A stretch of DNA of 64,000 nucleotides from Methanothermobacter tenebrarum (GCF_023167465.1 NZ_AP025698.1:1298501-1362500), one strand, 5' to 3'. Shown: positions 8,363 to 17,797, counted from the stretch's first letter. Notes: generated by a model not told the origin, from the letters alone. Numbers and translations are program-made.

Positions 8363-10141
8363 TCAATCGCTTTTAATGTAATAATATTCTCCGATTTCTT
8401 TCTGCTTACGGTCAAGGAAACTATTGAGTTTGTTTACCCTGGGCCTTTTTGTCTCTTTATCTCTTCTGAATGTTATCCCCACCTGGGAGAGGAAACTGTT
8501 CATCGCCTTTCGAAGTTCTGTTGGACTTGTCGCATACCCTTCTATACTAGGTGTACCATGGAATACCATGGCTCTGTCTGATACATAATCGAGGAATATG
8601 ATATCATGGTCTATTATAATCGCAGAAGAGTCTCTGCCCTCTATTATCTTCCTCATGGCTTTAGCCGCCATCAGCCTCTGTTCAACGTCTAGGAAGGCTG
8701 TGGGTTCATCGAAAACGTAAAGATCCGCCTCCATGGATAAGGTTGTGGCGATAGCTAATCTCTGGAGTTCTCCTCCACTTAGCTCTTCAACCCTTTTATC
8801 CTCTAACTCCTCAAGGGAGAAAGGCCTTGCAACTTCGCTTTTAAATAGTTTGGTACCGTATCCTTGCGCGTTTAATTGCAGAAATTCTCTAACAGTGCCC
8901 TTAAAATCTGATTTTAGGTATTGTGGCTTATAGGCCACCTTAAGTTTCTTTTTAATTTTACCTTTATCTGGTTTTTCAACCCCTGCTAGGATCTTGGCAA
9001 AGGTTGTTTTACCTATGCCATTGGGTCCGAAGGCTGTTACAATCTCTTTCAAGTATATTTTACCCTCTTCAACATTCAATTGGAAACTATTATATTTTTT
9101 GGTTAAATTTGAGTATTCGGTGAGTGTTTCACCTTCTTCTTCTGGTGTGGGTGGTTTGATTTTAAATTGGATTTCACTTTTCCTGAATCTAACGTTCTCT
9201 TCTCTTAGGAACCCCTTTATGTAGGCGTTTATACCAACCCTCACACCCCTCCTCTTTGATACAACACCATAGGCTCCAGGTTTCCCATAGAGTACATGAA
9301 CATAATCTGAGAGGGCGTCAAGGGCTGCGAGATCATGTTCTATCACCATAACGGCTTTACCCTCTTCTTGGAGGGATCTTATCACCTTAACCGCGTTTAG
9401 CCTCTGTCTAACATCTAACCAGGATGTTGGCTCGTCAAAATAATAAAAGTCAGCATCTCTAAGGGCGGCTGCGGCTATAGCTATGGTCTGGAGTTCTCCT
9501 CCACTCAACTTTTTTATATCCCGTTTTAATATAGGTTCAAGTTCAAGAGTTTCAATAATAAAATCTAGTTTACCACGCTCATCAGCCCTTGTTAAGAGCT
9601 CATCCACTCTACCCTTCACATATTCTGGAATAAGGTCTATCAACTGTGGTTTATGAACAGTCCTTAACTTACCCGTGGAAAGTTTCTTAAAATATTCCTG
9701 CAATTGGGATCCCCTGAAGAAGCGTATTATCTCATCCCACCCTGAGGGGTTTTCATAATCCCCAAGGTTGGGTTTCAATTCACCTGAAAGTATACGGCTT
9801 ATAGTTGACTTACCAATCCCATTAGGTCCTATAAGTCCAACCACATCCCCTTGGCTGATAACTGGCAATCCGAAAAGTTCGAACATGTTCTCCCCATAAC
9901 GGTGAACAGGATCCTCAAGGGCCTCCGGCAAGTTTATTATACTTACAGCATTAAATGGGCACCTGTTAGTACATATACCGCAACCAGAACATAATTCCTC
10001 TGATATAATGGGCTTTTTAGTTTTTTCATTGATTATTATTGTGTCTTCACCCATCCTGACACCAGGACAGTAATCGATACACAGATAATTACACTTTTTC
10101 GGCTGGCACCGATCATGATCCAAAATGGCGATCCTAGTCAC
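8363..10141 (-). CDS. Ribosome recycling ATPase ABCE1/Rli1
   Basis: 592 residues in ABCE1 order: two N-terminal [4Fe-4S] motifs (CQPKKCNYLCIDYCP and CSGCGICTNRCP), then two ABC ATPase domains. Each has a Walker A (GPNGIGKST; GPNGIGKTT), a signature (LSGGELQT; LSGGELQR) and a Walker B (YYFDEPTSWLD; YVFDEPTAFLD). It splits 70S ribosomes after termination. GTG 10141 is preceded by GGTGAT with a 4-base spacer. It is monocistronic by context. Confidence 0.95.
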   Translation of the reverse strand: MTRIAILDHDRCQPKKCNYLCIDYCPGVRMGEDTIIINEKTKKPIISEELCSGCGICTNRCPFNAVSIINLPEALEDPVHRYGENMFELFGLPVISQGDVVGLIGPNGIGKSTISRILSGELKPNLGDYENPSGWDEIIRFFRGSQLQEYFKKLSTGKLRTVHKPQLIDLIPEYVKGRVDELLTRADERGKLDFIIETLELEPILKRDIKKLSGGELQTIAIAAAALRDADFYYFDEPTSWLDVRQRLNAVKVIRSLQEEGKAVMVIEHDLAALDALSDYVHVLYGKPGAYGVVSKRRGVRVGINAYIKGFLREENVRFRKSEIQFKIKPPTPEEEGETLTEYSNLTKKYNSFQLNVEEGKIYLKEIVTAFGPNGIGKTTFAKILAGVEKPDKGKIKKKLKVAYKPQYLKSDFKGTVREFLQLNAQGYGTKLFKSEVARPFSLEELEDKRVEELSGGELQRLAIATTLSMEADLYVFDEPTAFLDVEQRLMAAKAMRKIIEGRDSSAIIIDHDIIFLDYVSDRAMVFHGTPSIEGYATSPTELRKAMNSFLSQVGITFRRDKETKRPRVNKLNSFLDRKQKEIGEYYYIKSD

Positions 10142-10287
10142 TCACATCACCATAGAAAAAAATACTCATTCACCCTATTATACTATAACCTAATAAGTAA
10201 AACAGTTATTATCAAAGTTTCCCCCTTGAATTTCCCCTAAAAATTTCATCTACTTTAAAAATAAAGGGAGAAATAAAATTAGAAAAA

Positions 10288-10497
10288 CTAGTACAATTTT
10301 TTAAACGCCAAATCTATGTCCTCTGCCTTAACGGTTTTTCTACCAGCATGTTTTGCGAGTTTAACAGCTGCTGCCGCCACCTCTTCGCCTATTTCCTCCA
10401 GGGCCTTTGCTAGTGCCTCCCTCGCATCATCACTTATTCTCTGCGCACCGGCATTCTTTATAATTCTCCCAACTGGTGCTATTGGCAATTCACCCAT
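10288..10497 (-). CDS. Archaeal histone (HMt/HMf type)
   Basis: 69 residues, the size of a single histone fold without tails. Sequence pattern: ELPIAPVGRIIKNAGAQRIS, central helix with AREALAKALEEIGEEV, and HAGRKTVKAEDIDLAFKKL. It forms dimers and multimers that wrap DNA. The ribosome site GAGGTGAT is directly upstream. The upstream (rightward) 370 bases hold a probable decayed transposase end, so its promoter must lie in or near this remnant. Confidence 0.95.
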   Translation of the reverse strand: MGELPIAPVGRIIKNAGAQRISDDAREALAKALEEIGEEVAAAAVKLAKHAGRKTVKAEDIDLAFKKLY

Positions 10498-10867
10498 AAT
10501 ATCACCTCAATTTTATCCTGAACTACCACACCCTATCGGGTGGAGTTTCCTGCTTCAACGATAAGACTCACCGGCATACTCCACCAGTAGAGGTCTCATC
10601 TCCACAGGCACAAAGGACCGTCCCAGCCCCGTATAGCCATAATCTATTTTCACATAGCTTATATATTTTTCGGCTTTCACCCCCCCATAGGGGGGCTTCC
10701 CCGCGGATAAAGTTAAATTTATCCTCCCTTCAGCCATCTTTGTGACTAACATCCCAGAAATTTGAAAAAAATTTACCCCTATAATCCCATGAAGATTTCA
10801 CACAAAAAAATATCATACACACCATCATATAATATAACAAAAAAATTAGGGAGAGTGAAAATCTTAG
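10498..10867 (-). mobile_element. Gap with probable decayed IS200/IS605 tnpB 3' end and hairpin
   Basis: On the minus strand an open frame from 10752 to 10555 ends GRSFVPVEMRPLLVEYAG, which resembles the tail of archaeal TnpB. A neighbouring frame gives LSLKQETPPDRVW then stop (10564-10523), close to the SLKQEAP end common in TnpB. The DNA at 10519-10564 resembles 7762-7810, sharing the TAGTTCA end. At 10681-10695 is a CCCCCC-ATA-GGGGGG hairpin. I read this as a transposase 3' end broken by frameshifts, not a live gene. Promoter elements of the histone gene and of pth2 must also lie here. Confidence 0.5.
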
Positions 10868-11206
10868 ATGAAACAAGTCATTATAATCCGCACAGACCTT
10901 AAAATGGGGAAAGGTAAAATCGCGGCTCAAGCCTGCCACGCATCCATAGAATCATACAAGAGAACAACCCCAGAAAAAGTGAAAAAATGGGAAAATGAAG
11001 GTTCAAAGAAGATAATCTTGAAAGTGGAAAACCTAGAAGAGCTCATGGAAATATACGAGGCGCTGAAAAAAACAAAAATCCCCCACTACCTCGTACGGGA
11101 CGCAGGACACACACAACTACCCCCAGGTACAATAACAGCCCTTGGCATAGGCCCAGACGACGATGAAAAAATAGATAAGATAACAAAGCACCTAAAACTA
11201 TTATAA
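10868..11206 (+). CDS. pth2: Peptidyl-tRNA hydrolase, Pth2 family
   Basis: 112 residues, the standard archaeal/eukaryotic Pth2 length. Motifs: RTDLKMGKGKIAAQACHAS near the N-terminus, then YLVRDAGHTQLPPGTITALG and GIGPDDDEKID. It releases tRNA from stalled peptidyl-tRNA. It heads a rightward run with the mfnE-like kinase, a zinc-ribbon protein and ef1b. Confidence 0.95.
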   Translation: MKQVIIIRTDLKMGKGKIAAQACHASIESYKRTTPEKVKKWENEGSKKIILKVENLEELMEIYEALKKTKIPHYLVRDAGHTQLPPGTITALGIGPDDDEKIDKITKHLKLL

Positions 11207-11283
11207 GCCCACGAAAAAACAAGAGAATAACCACTAGACCCCTAATTTTTTCATCACAACATAAATACCATGGAGGACAGACA

Positions 11284-11943
11284 ATGAAATGGATCGTGAA
11301 AATAGGGGGAAGCCTATTTCCCCACAATGCGAGAAAACTATTAAAAAATCTCCTAGGCGAAAACATCATCATCATAGCAGGGGGCGGGGAACTCGCAGAT
11401 AAAATAAGAGAATACGATCATGAGCTCGGATTTTCAGACATCGCAAGCCATGAAGCCGCCATACTATCCATGGACATAATGGGCATACTCCTCGCAGACC
11501 TTGTAAAAGGAGCCAAGACAACCCACACCATAAAAGGGGCTAAAAAAATAATAAAAGATGGTAAAATACCAGTACTCCTACCATCAAGGATCCTACATTA
11601 TCTAGATCCCCTCAAACATTCATGGAAAGTAACATCAGACTCCATCGCATTTTATATATCAAAGCTCATACATGCAAACCTATTAATAGCAACAAACGTA
11701 GATGGTATATATACAACACACCCCACTAAAAGTGAAGCTAAACTTATAAATGAAATAAGCGCTAAAAAGTTACTAACTTTTGGCGAAACCGCAGTGGATG
11801 AAGAACTACCAAAACTCCTACTAAAATACAAATCTGATTGTTACGTAGCAAATGGAAAACATCCCCAGAGGATCCTTTCCATCATAAAATCCACTGAAAC
11901 AACATATACAAGGATAAGAGGTGACCAAACTTGGCAAAGATAA
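11284..11943 (+). CDS. mfnE: Amino acid kinase-fold protein, probable methanofuran pathway kinase MfnE
   Basis: 219 residues of the amino acid kinase fold: KIGGSLFP, IIAGGGELAD, and NVDGIYTTHP. MfnE in methanogens phosphorylates the aminomethylfuran phosphate to the diphosphate during methanofuran synthesis and has this size and fold; other small archaeal kinases of this fold are possible. GGAGG lies 5 bases before ATG 11284. Its end overlaps the start of the next small gene by 13 bases. Confidence 0.72.
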   Translation: MKWIVKIGGSLFPHNARKLLKNLLGENIIIIAGGGELADKIREYDHELGFSDIASHEAAILSMDIMGILLADLVKGAKTTHTIKGAKKIIKDGKIPVLLPSRILHYLDPLKHSWKVTSDSIAFYISKLIHANLLIATNVDGIYTTHPTKSEAKLINEISAKKLLTFGETAVDEELPKLLLKYKSDCYVANGKHPQRILSIIKSTETTYTRIRGDQTWQR

Positions 11944-12092
11944 GATGCACATCTTGCAGACAAGAAATACCCCTAGTTGAAAGTTATGTGAAATTCGAAT
12001 GCCCATTCTGCGAAGAAACCATATACAGATGCGAAAAATGCCGAACCTTCGGCCACCCATACAAATGTAAATGCGGATTCGAAGGCCCATAA
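11931..12092 (+). CDS. Small zinc-ribbon protein (HVO_2753-like)
   Basis: 53 residues from TTG 11931, which has AGAGGTGA 6-7 bases upstream inside the kinase gene. Four cysteine knuckles are visible: CTSC, CPFC, CEKC and a final CKC, ending GFEGP. This pattern and the place just before ef1b match the HVO_2753 type of small archaeal two-zinc proteins. A nucleic-acid binding role is likely but not shown. It is too short for usual length cut-offs. Confidence 0.8.
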   Translation: MAKIRCTSCRQEIPLVESYVKFECPFCEETIYRCEKCRTFGHPYKCKCGFEGP

Positions 12093-12109
12093 AAATCCTC
12101 CTACTTTCT

Positions 12110-12250
12110 CCCCCTAATCCTTATAAGAGATTCTAAAATATTCCAGTACCCTAGGGTGACTCCTAGGTCACCCCCCAGGGGATCTAGCGCATGGAAAATC
12201 CAAGAAAAAAATCTACCCTCCCACATTCCAGGAGGGTGGCCCTGCAACCA
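12110..12250 (+). repeat. Two GC-rich hairpins before ef1b
   Basis: A GGGTGAC-TCCTAG-GTCACCC stem-loop lies at about 12154-12173 and a CCCTCC...GGAGGG stem-loop near 12220-12238. They stand out from the AT-rich surroundings. A TATA-like box (CATATAAATAATAA, 12251-12264) follows, so the hairpins lie upstream of the probable ef1b promoter and may end the previous transcript. Confidence 0.4.
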
Positions 12251-12304
12251 ACATATAAATAATAATAATGGATCAAATATTATTAAAATCGGAGGGAGAT
12301 AATA

Positions 12305-12574
12305 ATGGGAGAAGTTCTCGCTACCATAAAACTAATGCCAGAAAGTCCCGATGTGGACATGTCAAAACTAAAGGCTAAAATTCAATCATCAATACCAAAA
12401 GACGCTGAATTATATAAGATAGAAGAGGAACCCGTCGCATTCGGTCTCATAGCCCTCAATGTGATGGTTATCGTAGATGATGCGGCTGGGGGGACAGAGA
12501 AGGTTGAAAAAAAATTATCAGAAATTGAAGGTATAAGTAACATAGAAGTAACCGACCTGCGACGTTTAATTTAA
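12305..12574 (+). CDS. ef1b: Translation elongation factor 1-beta
   Basis: 89 residues, typical for the archaeal aEF-1beta nucleotide exchange factor for aEF-1alpha. Recognised by GEVLATIKLMPESPDVD at the N-terminus and EPVAFGLIALNVMVIVDD in the core. The GGAGGGAGAT ribosome site is 5 bases before ATG 12305. A TATA-like box at 12251-12264 gives it its own promoter. Confidence 0.93.
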   Translation: MGEVLATIKLMPESPDVDMSKLKAKIQSSIPKDAELYKIEEEPVAFGLIALNVMVIVDDAAGGTEKVEKKLSEIEGISNIEVTDLRRLI

Positions 12575-12581
12575 ACAAAGG

Positions 12582-13812
12582 GTGGTTGAGATTCTTGATC
12601 TCATCCTCACCTGTATTCTAGGGATACTATGCGGCACCATAACAGGTATCATACCAGGCATCCATGTTAACACTATAGGCGCCCTCACCTTCACCGCCAC
12701 ACCCATACTCCTCAAATTTTTTCCCCCAGAATCCTTAGCCGTTTTCCTCCTCTCAATGTCCATAACCCACGCACTCCTAGAATTCATACCATCCATGCTA
12801 GTGGGCGTCCCAGACGAAGCAACAGCATTATCCATACTACCAGGCCATAGGATGGTCCTGGAGGGATGGGGTAAAAAGGCTATAAGATTAACAACCATCG
12901 GCGGCCTTGGGGGTATAATATTTACAGTATTATCCATACCACTATTCCTAGTTCTCTTCCCCCCAGCAAATGAACTCCTAAAGCCATATATAGGACTATT
13001 ACTCCTCATAATGTCAATCTATCTTATAATAAGTTTGAACAGGAACCTAGAGACCATCACATGGTCCCTGATAATATTCATCCTATCCGGGATTATGGGA
13101 TGGATCATGCTAAACACTCCACTCTCACCCAACATTTCACTCTTGTGTACTTTCAGCGGCCTTTTTGGTGTCAGCACACTACTTCACAGTCTAGGTGAAA
13201 ATTCAATCCTACCCAGTAAATGAAATAAAAATCAACACAAGACACCTGAGGGGAGTTTTCGGGGGTGGGATCGCCGGAGCCCTACTAGGGTTTCTCCCAG
13301 GTTTTGGACCGGCACAAGGCAGCATATTAGCCCAGGAGATCAGCGGCGGGGACGATGATCGGGTGGAGAATCTTTTAACATCCCTAAGCGCCTTGAACAC
13401 ATCAGATACTCTCTTTTCCCTCATGACCATTTACCTTATAGGAAATGCCCGCAGTGGAATAGCAGTATACATCTCAAAGATAATAGAAAATTTCAATTTA
13501 AACCATCTCATATTCTTCAGCTTCACAGGTATAGTATCAGCAACCATATCATTTATCCTATGCATAAAAATAGGGGATCACCTGATCGATCATCTCCAAT
13601 ACGTGGACTATAATAAGCTCACAAAATTCTTAATATACTTTATAAGCCTCCTCGTGATAACATTTTCACTGTTAGAAAATGCACCATTACATTTCATTTT
13701 ACTAGCCTATGTAACTTCCATAGCCCTTGGCCTCATACCCCACCATGTAGGCGTTAGTAAATCCCATCTCATGGGGGTTTTCATAATACCGGCCCTAGCC
13801 ATCTACCTCTAA
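12582..13812 (+). pseudogene. TctA-type (tripartite tricarboxylate transporter) permease, frameshifted
   Basis: Two frames overlap at 13195-13223 and together make one membrane protein of about 409 residues. The first (213 residues, GTG 12582) has ITGIIPGIHVNTIG; the second has GGGIAGALLGFLPGFGPAQG and later LGLIPHHVGVSKSH. Both glycine-proline loops are typical of TctA. Removing one base in CTACCCAGTAAATG (13210-13223) would give continuous ILPVNEIKI. No TctB or TctC partner is adjacent. It could be a true pseudogene, a sequence error or, less likely, programmed frameshifting. Confidence 0.7.
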
Positions 13813-14765
13813 CGGATAAGAATTACCTCCCTGGCAAGTCTCCTAGAAGCTTCAACAAAAGGAGAAACATTAACACCCGGGAACGGATCAACAATACAAA
13901 GATCATATTCTTCATCAATGAGCCCTGGCAGATCCCTTATATCCTCATTATATACCTCGAAATCCTCCTGCTTACCCCCTTTAAGCCAGTTCACTTCCAA
14001 GTTTATAAGGGTCATTTCCAGGCCATCACTCCATATATCATTAAATATTACTTTACTGGCTCCTGCAAAGAGCGCGAACAATCCTAGGGTCCCCGGTCCA
14101 CATGTCGCATCTATAACCTTAAATGAACCCTTAAATTTCTTCAGGATATTATAGAGGCTCATCAACTTCAAATACGAAGACCCTGGAGATTCTATGTGTA
14201 TTCTACTCTGTCTCTTATAAATACACAAGGCTCCTATCCGGGTTTTTATAATATCACAGCGCATATCGCATCCAGCTAATCTCTCATATACGACAGGTTC
14301 ATGTTCTGAATCGAGGATACCCACTGTCATCCTAGGATCCCCCTTTATAACCCCTTTAACTTCTGGTACCTCCCTGATTATGCGTTTAGCGGTTCTCTTA
14401 TCCAACCTCTCTGATAATAATATTAGAGACTTGGGTAATAAGAATGGTGGTCTTGAAAGAGGATAACCTATGCTCATAAGTGGCGTGCCAACACTTCTCA
14501 AAGTTGATCCTTTATCTAATAGACCCTCCTCGACCATTATAACCAGTATATGCCCCATTGTAGTGTCAAGGTGCCTTTTACCACACCCACATTTACCCCA
14601 GTCCCTATCAACAGCCTCTAGGTCTACCTGATCCTCGAGGGGGATCCTCTTGTCCAAATGGAAGTCATAACAATCCTTACATCCATTATAAAAACCCTTG
14701 ATCTTTTCTAACAAAGATCTCCTATCTAGTATGCACTCCCCCCCACATTCACACTTTAACCCCAT
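13809..14765 (-). CDS. SAM-methyltransferase-like protein with N-terminal cysteine-rich domain
   Basis: About 318 residues. The first 70 hold CECGGEC, CKDC and CGCG motifs, probably a zinc site. The C-terminal third has a Rossmann methyltransferase pattern: VIDATCGPGTLGLFALF (SAM loop), VIFNDIWSDGLEMTLINLE, and DLCIVDPFPG, similar to the DPP(F/Y) motif of RNA/DNA N-methyltransferases. Target unknown. ATG 14765 is chosen because MGLKCECG starts the domain; ATG 14792 is also possible. It is convergent with the permease pseudogene by 4 bases and divergent from tadA. Confidence 0.65.
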   Translation of the reverse strand: MGLKCECGGECILDRRSLLEKIKGFYNGCKDCYDFHLDKRIPLEDQVDLEAVDRDWGKCGCGKRHLDTTMGHILVIMVEEGLLDKGSTLRSVGTPLMSIGYPLSRPPFLLPKSLILLSERLDKRTAKRIIREVPEVKGVIKGDPRMTVGILDSEHEPVVYERLAGCDMRCDIIKTRIGALCIYKRQSRIHIESPGSSYLKLMSLYNILKKFKGSFKVIDATCGPGTLGLFALFAGASKVIFNDIWSDGLEMTLINLEVNWLKGGKQEDFEVYNEDIRDLPGLIDEEYDLCIVDPFPGVNVSPFVEASRRLAREVILIR

Positions 14766-14809
14766 ATAAAATTTAAATATGATACTCATCATATTAAAAA
14801 GTGATTCTC

Positions 14810-16372
14810 ATGAAAGATAAAAGGAAGGAGATCTTAAGAGAAATCCTGGGAGAATTCGCTGATGACAGCTTCGAAGCAGAAAATGGAAATGTTAAATCAG
14901 AAAAGGAGAGCACCCTCGACATCGATAAAATAATCCAGAGAAAACTTTCAAAACCTAAAAGAGCAGATGTTAAAGAAGTCGAAATCATAGAAGAAGAACT
15001 AATCCCCCTCTACAAGGTTTCCCTCCCAGAATTCTCCGAAAAAGAAAGGGAACTTATAAATGAAATAAGGGCAAAGGTCGTGGAAGCTGCTGTAACCGCC
15101 GGCGGCGAGTTCCAAATCGACAAAAAAACCCTCATGAAAGAGATTAAAGACTTCCTCAGGGTGAAGGGGATTCGAAACATTGACAGACTCGCCAAGCAAA
15201 TCGTCCAAGAAATGCTAGGTTATGGCGAAATAGACCCCCTAATAAGAGACGATAACCTTGAAGAGATAATGATAATCGGCGTGAAAAAGCCCGTTTTCGT
15301 CTACCACAGAGACAAGGGCATGATGATAACAAACCTCATCTTCGATGATGCCGAGGATATTAAAGCCCTAATTGACCTAATCGCAAGACAAGTAGGCCGA
15401 CGCATAGACCAACAAACACCAATCCTAGATGCAAGATTACCCGACGGTTCAAGAGTCAATGCAACCATACCCTCAGTATCACCAGATGGACCAACCCTAA
15501 CCGTACGTAAATTCAGAAAAGACCCCTACACCATCATAGACCTCATCAACTTCAAAACATTATCATCATATCTCGCAGCATTCCTCTGGGTATGTACCGA
15601 TGGCCTTGGAGTCAAACCATGCAATGCAATAATCGCAGGGGGAACAAGTTCAGGTAAAACAACAACCCTGAATACAATAGCGGCCTTCATACCACCCCGT
15701 GAGAGGGTCATCACTATCGAGGACACCCTAGAACTCCAACTCCCACACCCCCACATCCTAAGACTGGAAACAAGACCGCCAAACATAGAAGGAAAAGGCG
15801 AAATCGACATGGACACCCTCGTCAAAAACTCCCTCCGACAAAGACCAGACAGGATAATAGTAGGAGAAGTAAGGGGCCCCGAAGCCATAACATTATTCAC
15901 AGCCTTAAACACCGGCCATTCAGGGTTCGGAACATTACACTCAAACACTGCGCAAGAAACCATCACCAGACTCGCAAACAGGCCCATGAACGTCCCAAGT
16001 ATTATGATACCCGCATTGGACTTCATAATAATGCAGAATAGAATGTACAGTTCATCTGGTCGCTCAATAAGGCGCATAACCGAAGTGGCCGAGGTCGTGG
16101 GGATGGAAGAGGATAGAGTCCAATTAAACAGGATATTCGAATGGGATAACGTCACAGACAAGGTCGAATACGTGGGCATAGCAAGCCAAACCCTGAGAGA
16201 AATAGCAGAACTACGAGGCATGAGCATAACTGAAATAGAAGAAGAAATCGAAAGAAGAAGACTAGTCCTAGAATACATGGCTGAAGAGAATATAAGATCC
16301 ATAGATGAAGTGGCCAAATATATACACGGATATTATAAGGATCCTGAAAAGATCCTAGAGAAAGTACTCTAA
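14810..16372 (+). CDS. Type II/IV secretion ATPase, TadA/CpaF-like
   Basis: About 520 residues. Walker A is GGTSSGKTTT; the Asp box ITIEDTLELQLPHPH and the Walker B region RIIVGEVRGPEAITLF follow, as in TadA/GspE ATPases. It should power assembly of a type IV pilus-like fibre. ATG 14810 has GTGAT 4 bases upstream and is preferred over GTG 14801. The next gene encodes the matching membrane platform. No pilin or prepilin peptidase gene is adjacent, so those parts must be elsewhere. Confidence 0.9.
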   Translation: MKDKRKEILREILGEFADDSFEAENGNVKSEKESTLDIDKIIQRKLSKPKRADVKEVEIIEEELIPLYKVSLPEFSEKERELINEIRAKVVEAAVTAGGEFQIDKKTLMKEIKDFLRVKGIRNIDRLAKQIVQEMLGYGEIDPLIRDDNLEEIMIIGVKKPVFVYHRDKGMMITNLIFDDAEDIKALIDLIARQVGRRIDQQTPILDARLPDGSRVNATIPSVSPDGPTLTVRKFRKDPYTIIDLINFKTLSSYLAAFLWVCTDGLGVKPCNAIIAGGTSSGKTTTLNTIAAFIPPRERVITIEDTLELQLPHPHILRLETRPPNIEGKGEIDMDTLVKNSLRQRPDRIIVGEVRGPEAITLFTALNTGHSGFGTLHSNTAQETITRLANRPMNVPSIMIPALDFIIMQNRMYSSSGRSIRRITEVAEVVGMEEDRVQLNRIFEWDNVTDKVEYVGIASQTLREIAELRGMSITEIEEEIERRRLVLEYMAEENIRSIDEVAKYIHGYYKDPEKILEKVL

Positions 16373-16404
16373 GGAGAAACCCCACACAATCGGGGGCGTC
16401 TAAA

Positions 16405-17439
16405 ATGGTTTTAAAAAAAATTTTTGAAAAACTCGGCAGCATAACAATAGACACGAGCAAAAAAGTGGAAGAGGGAGTTAAGGCCCCAGCAGCGAAACTA
16501 GCCAGCATCAGACCACTATTCACAGGTAGACGCGATTTCAGGGAGACCATAAAACGTAGAAGCACCTCAATGATAATGGAACGGATGAGGATGACCCCCG
16601 AAGAAGTGGAAGTATTTAAAGAACTTATAGAAGCCGACAAACGCCGAGAAGAGGAGAAAAAAGAAAGCGAAAAAAAGTATACGGAAGCTTCACTCGAAGA
16701 ATTATTAAAAGAAGAGGAAAAGAAGTTCGACCCCAAGATACTGCTAATGCTTGGAACCGTTTCAGGCCTCATATTACTACTGATAACAATCACACTAGGC
16801 CTCGGCCTAGATATCGGTCTAATACTAATGTTCGCAGTAACTTCCCTATCAGTAATTCTAACAGTCGCACCAAAATTGCAAAAGGGTAGAAAATCCAGTG
16901 AAGCATCACGCCAACTACCATTCGCTTTAAGGCAGATGGCAACAGAACTTAGAGCAGGACTAGGACTCCACGACACCATGCGCTCAGTGGCGCTTTCAGG
17001 GTATGGAGCGTTATCTGAAGAATTCGCAAGGACACTTGAAGAGATAAAGTATGGTGAAAGTACTGAGAATGCCCTACGGGAAATGTGTAACCGGGTGGAC
17101 TCTGAAGGCCTGGATAGGGCTGTCTATCAGATTACAAGGACGCTTGAAAGTGGAGGTGACCTAGCCAAGACCCTTAATATTATAGCAGAGGATATAGCCT
17201 ATGAGATGAGAATGAAACTCAGAGATTATTCCCAGAAGCTTAACTCATTCACCATGATATACATGTTCATCGCCATCCTCGGACCGGTAATATTCCTCGT
17301 AATGTTACTTGCAGCCGCCACAATCATGGAAGGGTCAGTTTTACCCCCAATCGCAATATTATTATTATACCTGTTATTATTCCCAATGATAGTAGGATTC
17401 ATGGCCTTCATGGTAAAAAGACTCGAACCAAAATTATAA
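16405..17439 (+). CDS. Type II secretion F-domain membrane platform protein (TadB/TadC-like)
   Basis: 344 residues. A charged N-terminal third (to about residue 110) is followed by hydrophobic segments near 112-150, a T2SSF domain (LPFALRQMATELRAGLGLHDTMR ... RTLESGGDLAKTL region) and two C-terminal membrane segments. The platform protein couples to the TadA-like ATPase encoded 32 bases upstream. The short spacing supports one transcript. Confidence 0.88.
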   Translation: MVLKKIFEKLGSITIDTSKKVEEGVKAPAAKLASIRPLFTGRRDFRETIKRRSTSMIMERMRMTPEEVEVFKELIEADKRREEEKKESEKKYTEASLEELLKEEEKKFDPKILLMLGTVSGLILLLITITLGLGLDIGLILMFAVTSLSVILTVAPKLQKGRKSSEASRQLPFALRQMATELRAGLGLHDTMRSVALSGYGALSEEFARTLEEIKYGESTENALREMCNRVDSEGLDRAVYQITRTLESGGDLAKTLNIIAEDIAYEMRMKLRDYSQKLNSFTMIYMFIAILGPVIFLVMLLAAATIMEGSVLPPIAILLLYLLLFPMIVGFMAFMVKRLEPKL

Positions 17440-17797
17440 TATCCCCTAATAGGATTCTACTCCCCCCATATGATGAAAAGGCACCCATATACTCTAAAAT
17501 ATGGGGACACTTCAGCTAATAATATTTAAAACTTTCGATTACCTTTAAATCATAAATTATTTCTATTTTGCAAATAAACTCATATATTAGTTGCTGCACA
17601 TTTCCCCAATATCTGGGGGGAGTAGCAGGAGAGGTGGGTGGGGAAAAGCAGAAAAAATCTGGGAGTATAAACTCCCAAAAAGTTGCTAAGGGATGAATAA
17701 CATCCCTAACTATCTGCTATATCAGGAAGGGAAACAAAAAAACCCACAAAGGGGATGGGAAAATCCCCCAAATGCAATAACCCCAAAGGTGATATCT
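17440..17797 (+). promoter_or_regulatory. mer promoter and hairpin-rich leader
   Basis: A TATA-like box CATATATTAG (17581-17590) would start a transcript near 17610, giving a leader of about 190 bases. Four stem-loops are visible: 17604-17618 (CCCC/GGGG, extended by TGCT/AGCA), 17661-17676 (GGGAG/CTCCC), 17689-17707 (AGGGATG/CATCCCT) and 17751-17768 (GGGGAT/ATCCCC). The last lies before the GGTGAT ribosome site at 17789. The first half of the gap (17440-17580) is AT-rich with no gene seen. Confidence 0.5.

Noticed and set aside
10316..10564. Plus-strand frame opposite the histone gene
   Set aside because: Antisense shadow of a clear histone fold.
12566..13009. Minus-strand 147-codon frame over the TctA-type permease
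   Set aside because: Shadow; the plus-strand frame has the membrane pattern and family motifs.
15526..16317. Long minus-strand frame (263 codons) over the TadA-like ATPase
   Set aside because: The forward frame has Walker motifs; the reverse frame is Ser/Met-rich shadow composition.
17693..17797. 35-codon N-terminal extension of mer
   Set aside because: It reads through two leader hairpins; the family N-terminus and the GGTGAT site are at 17798.
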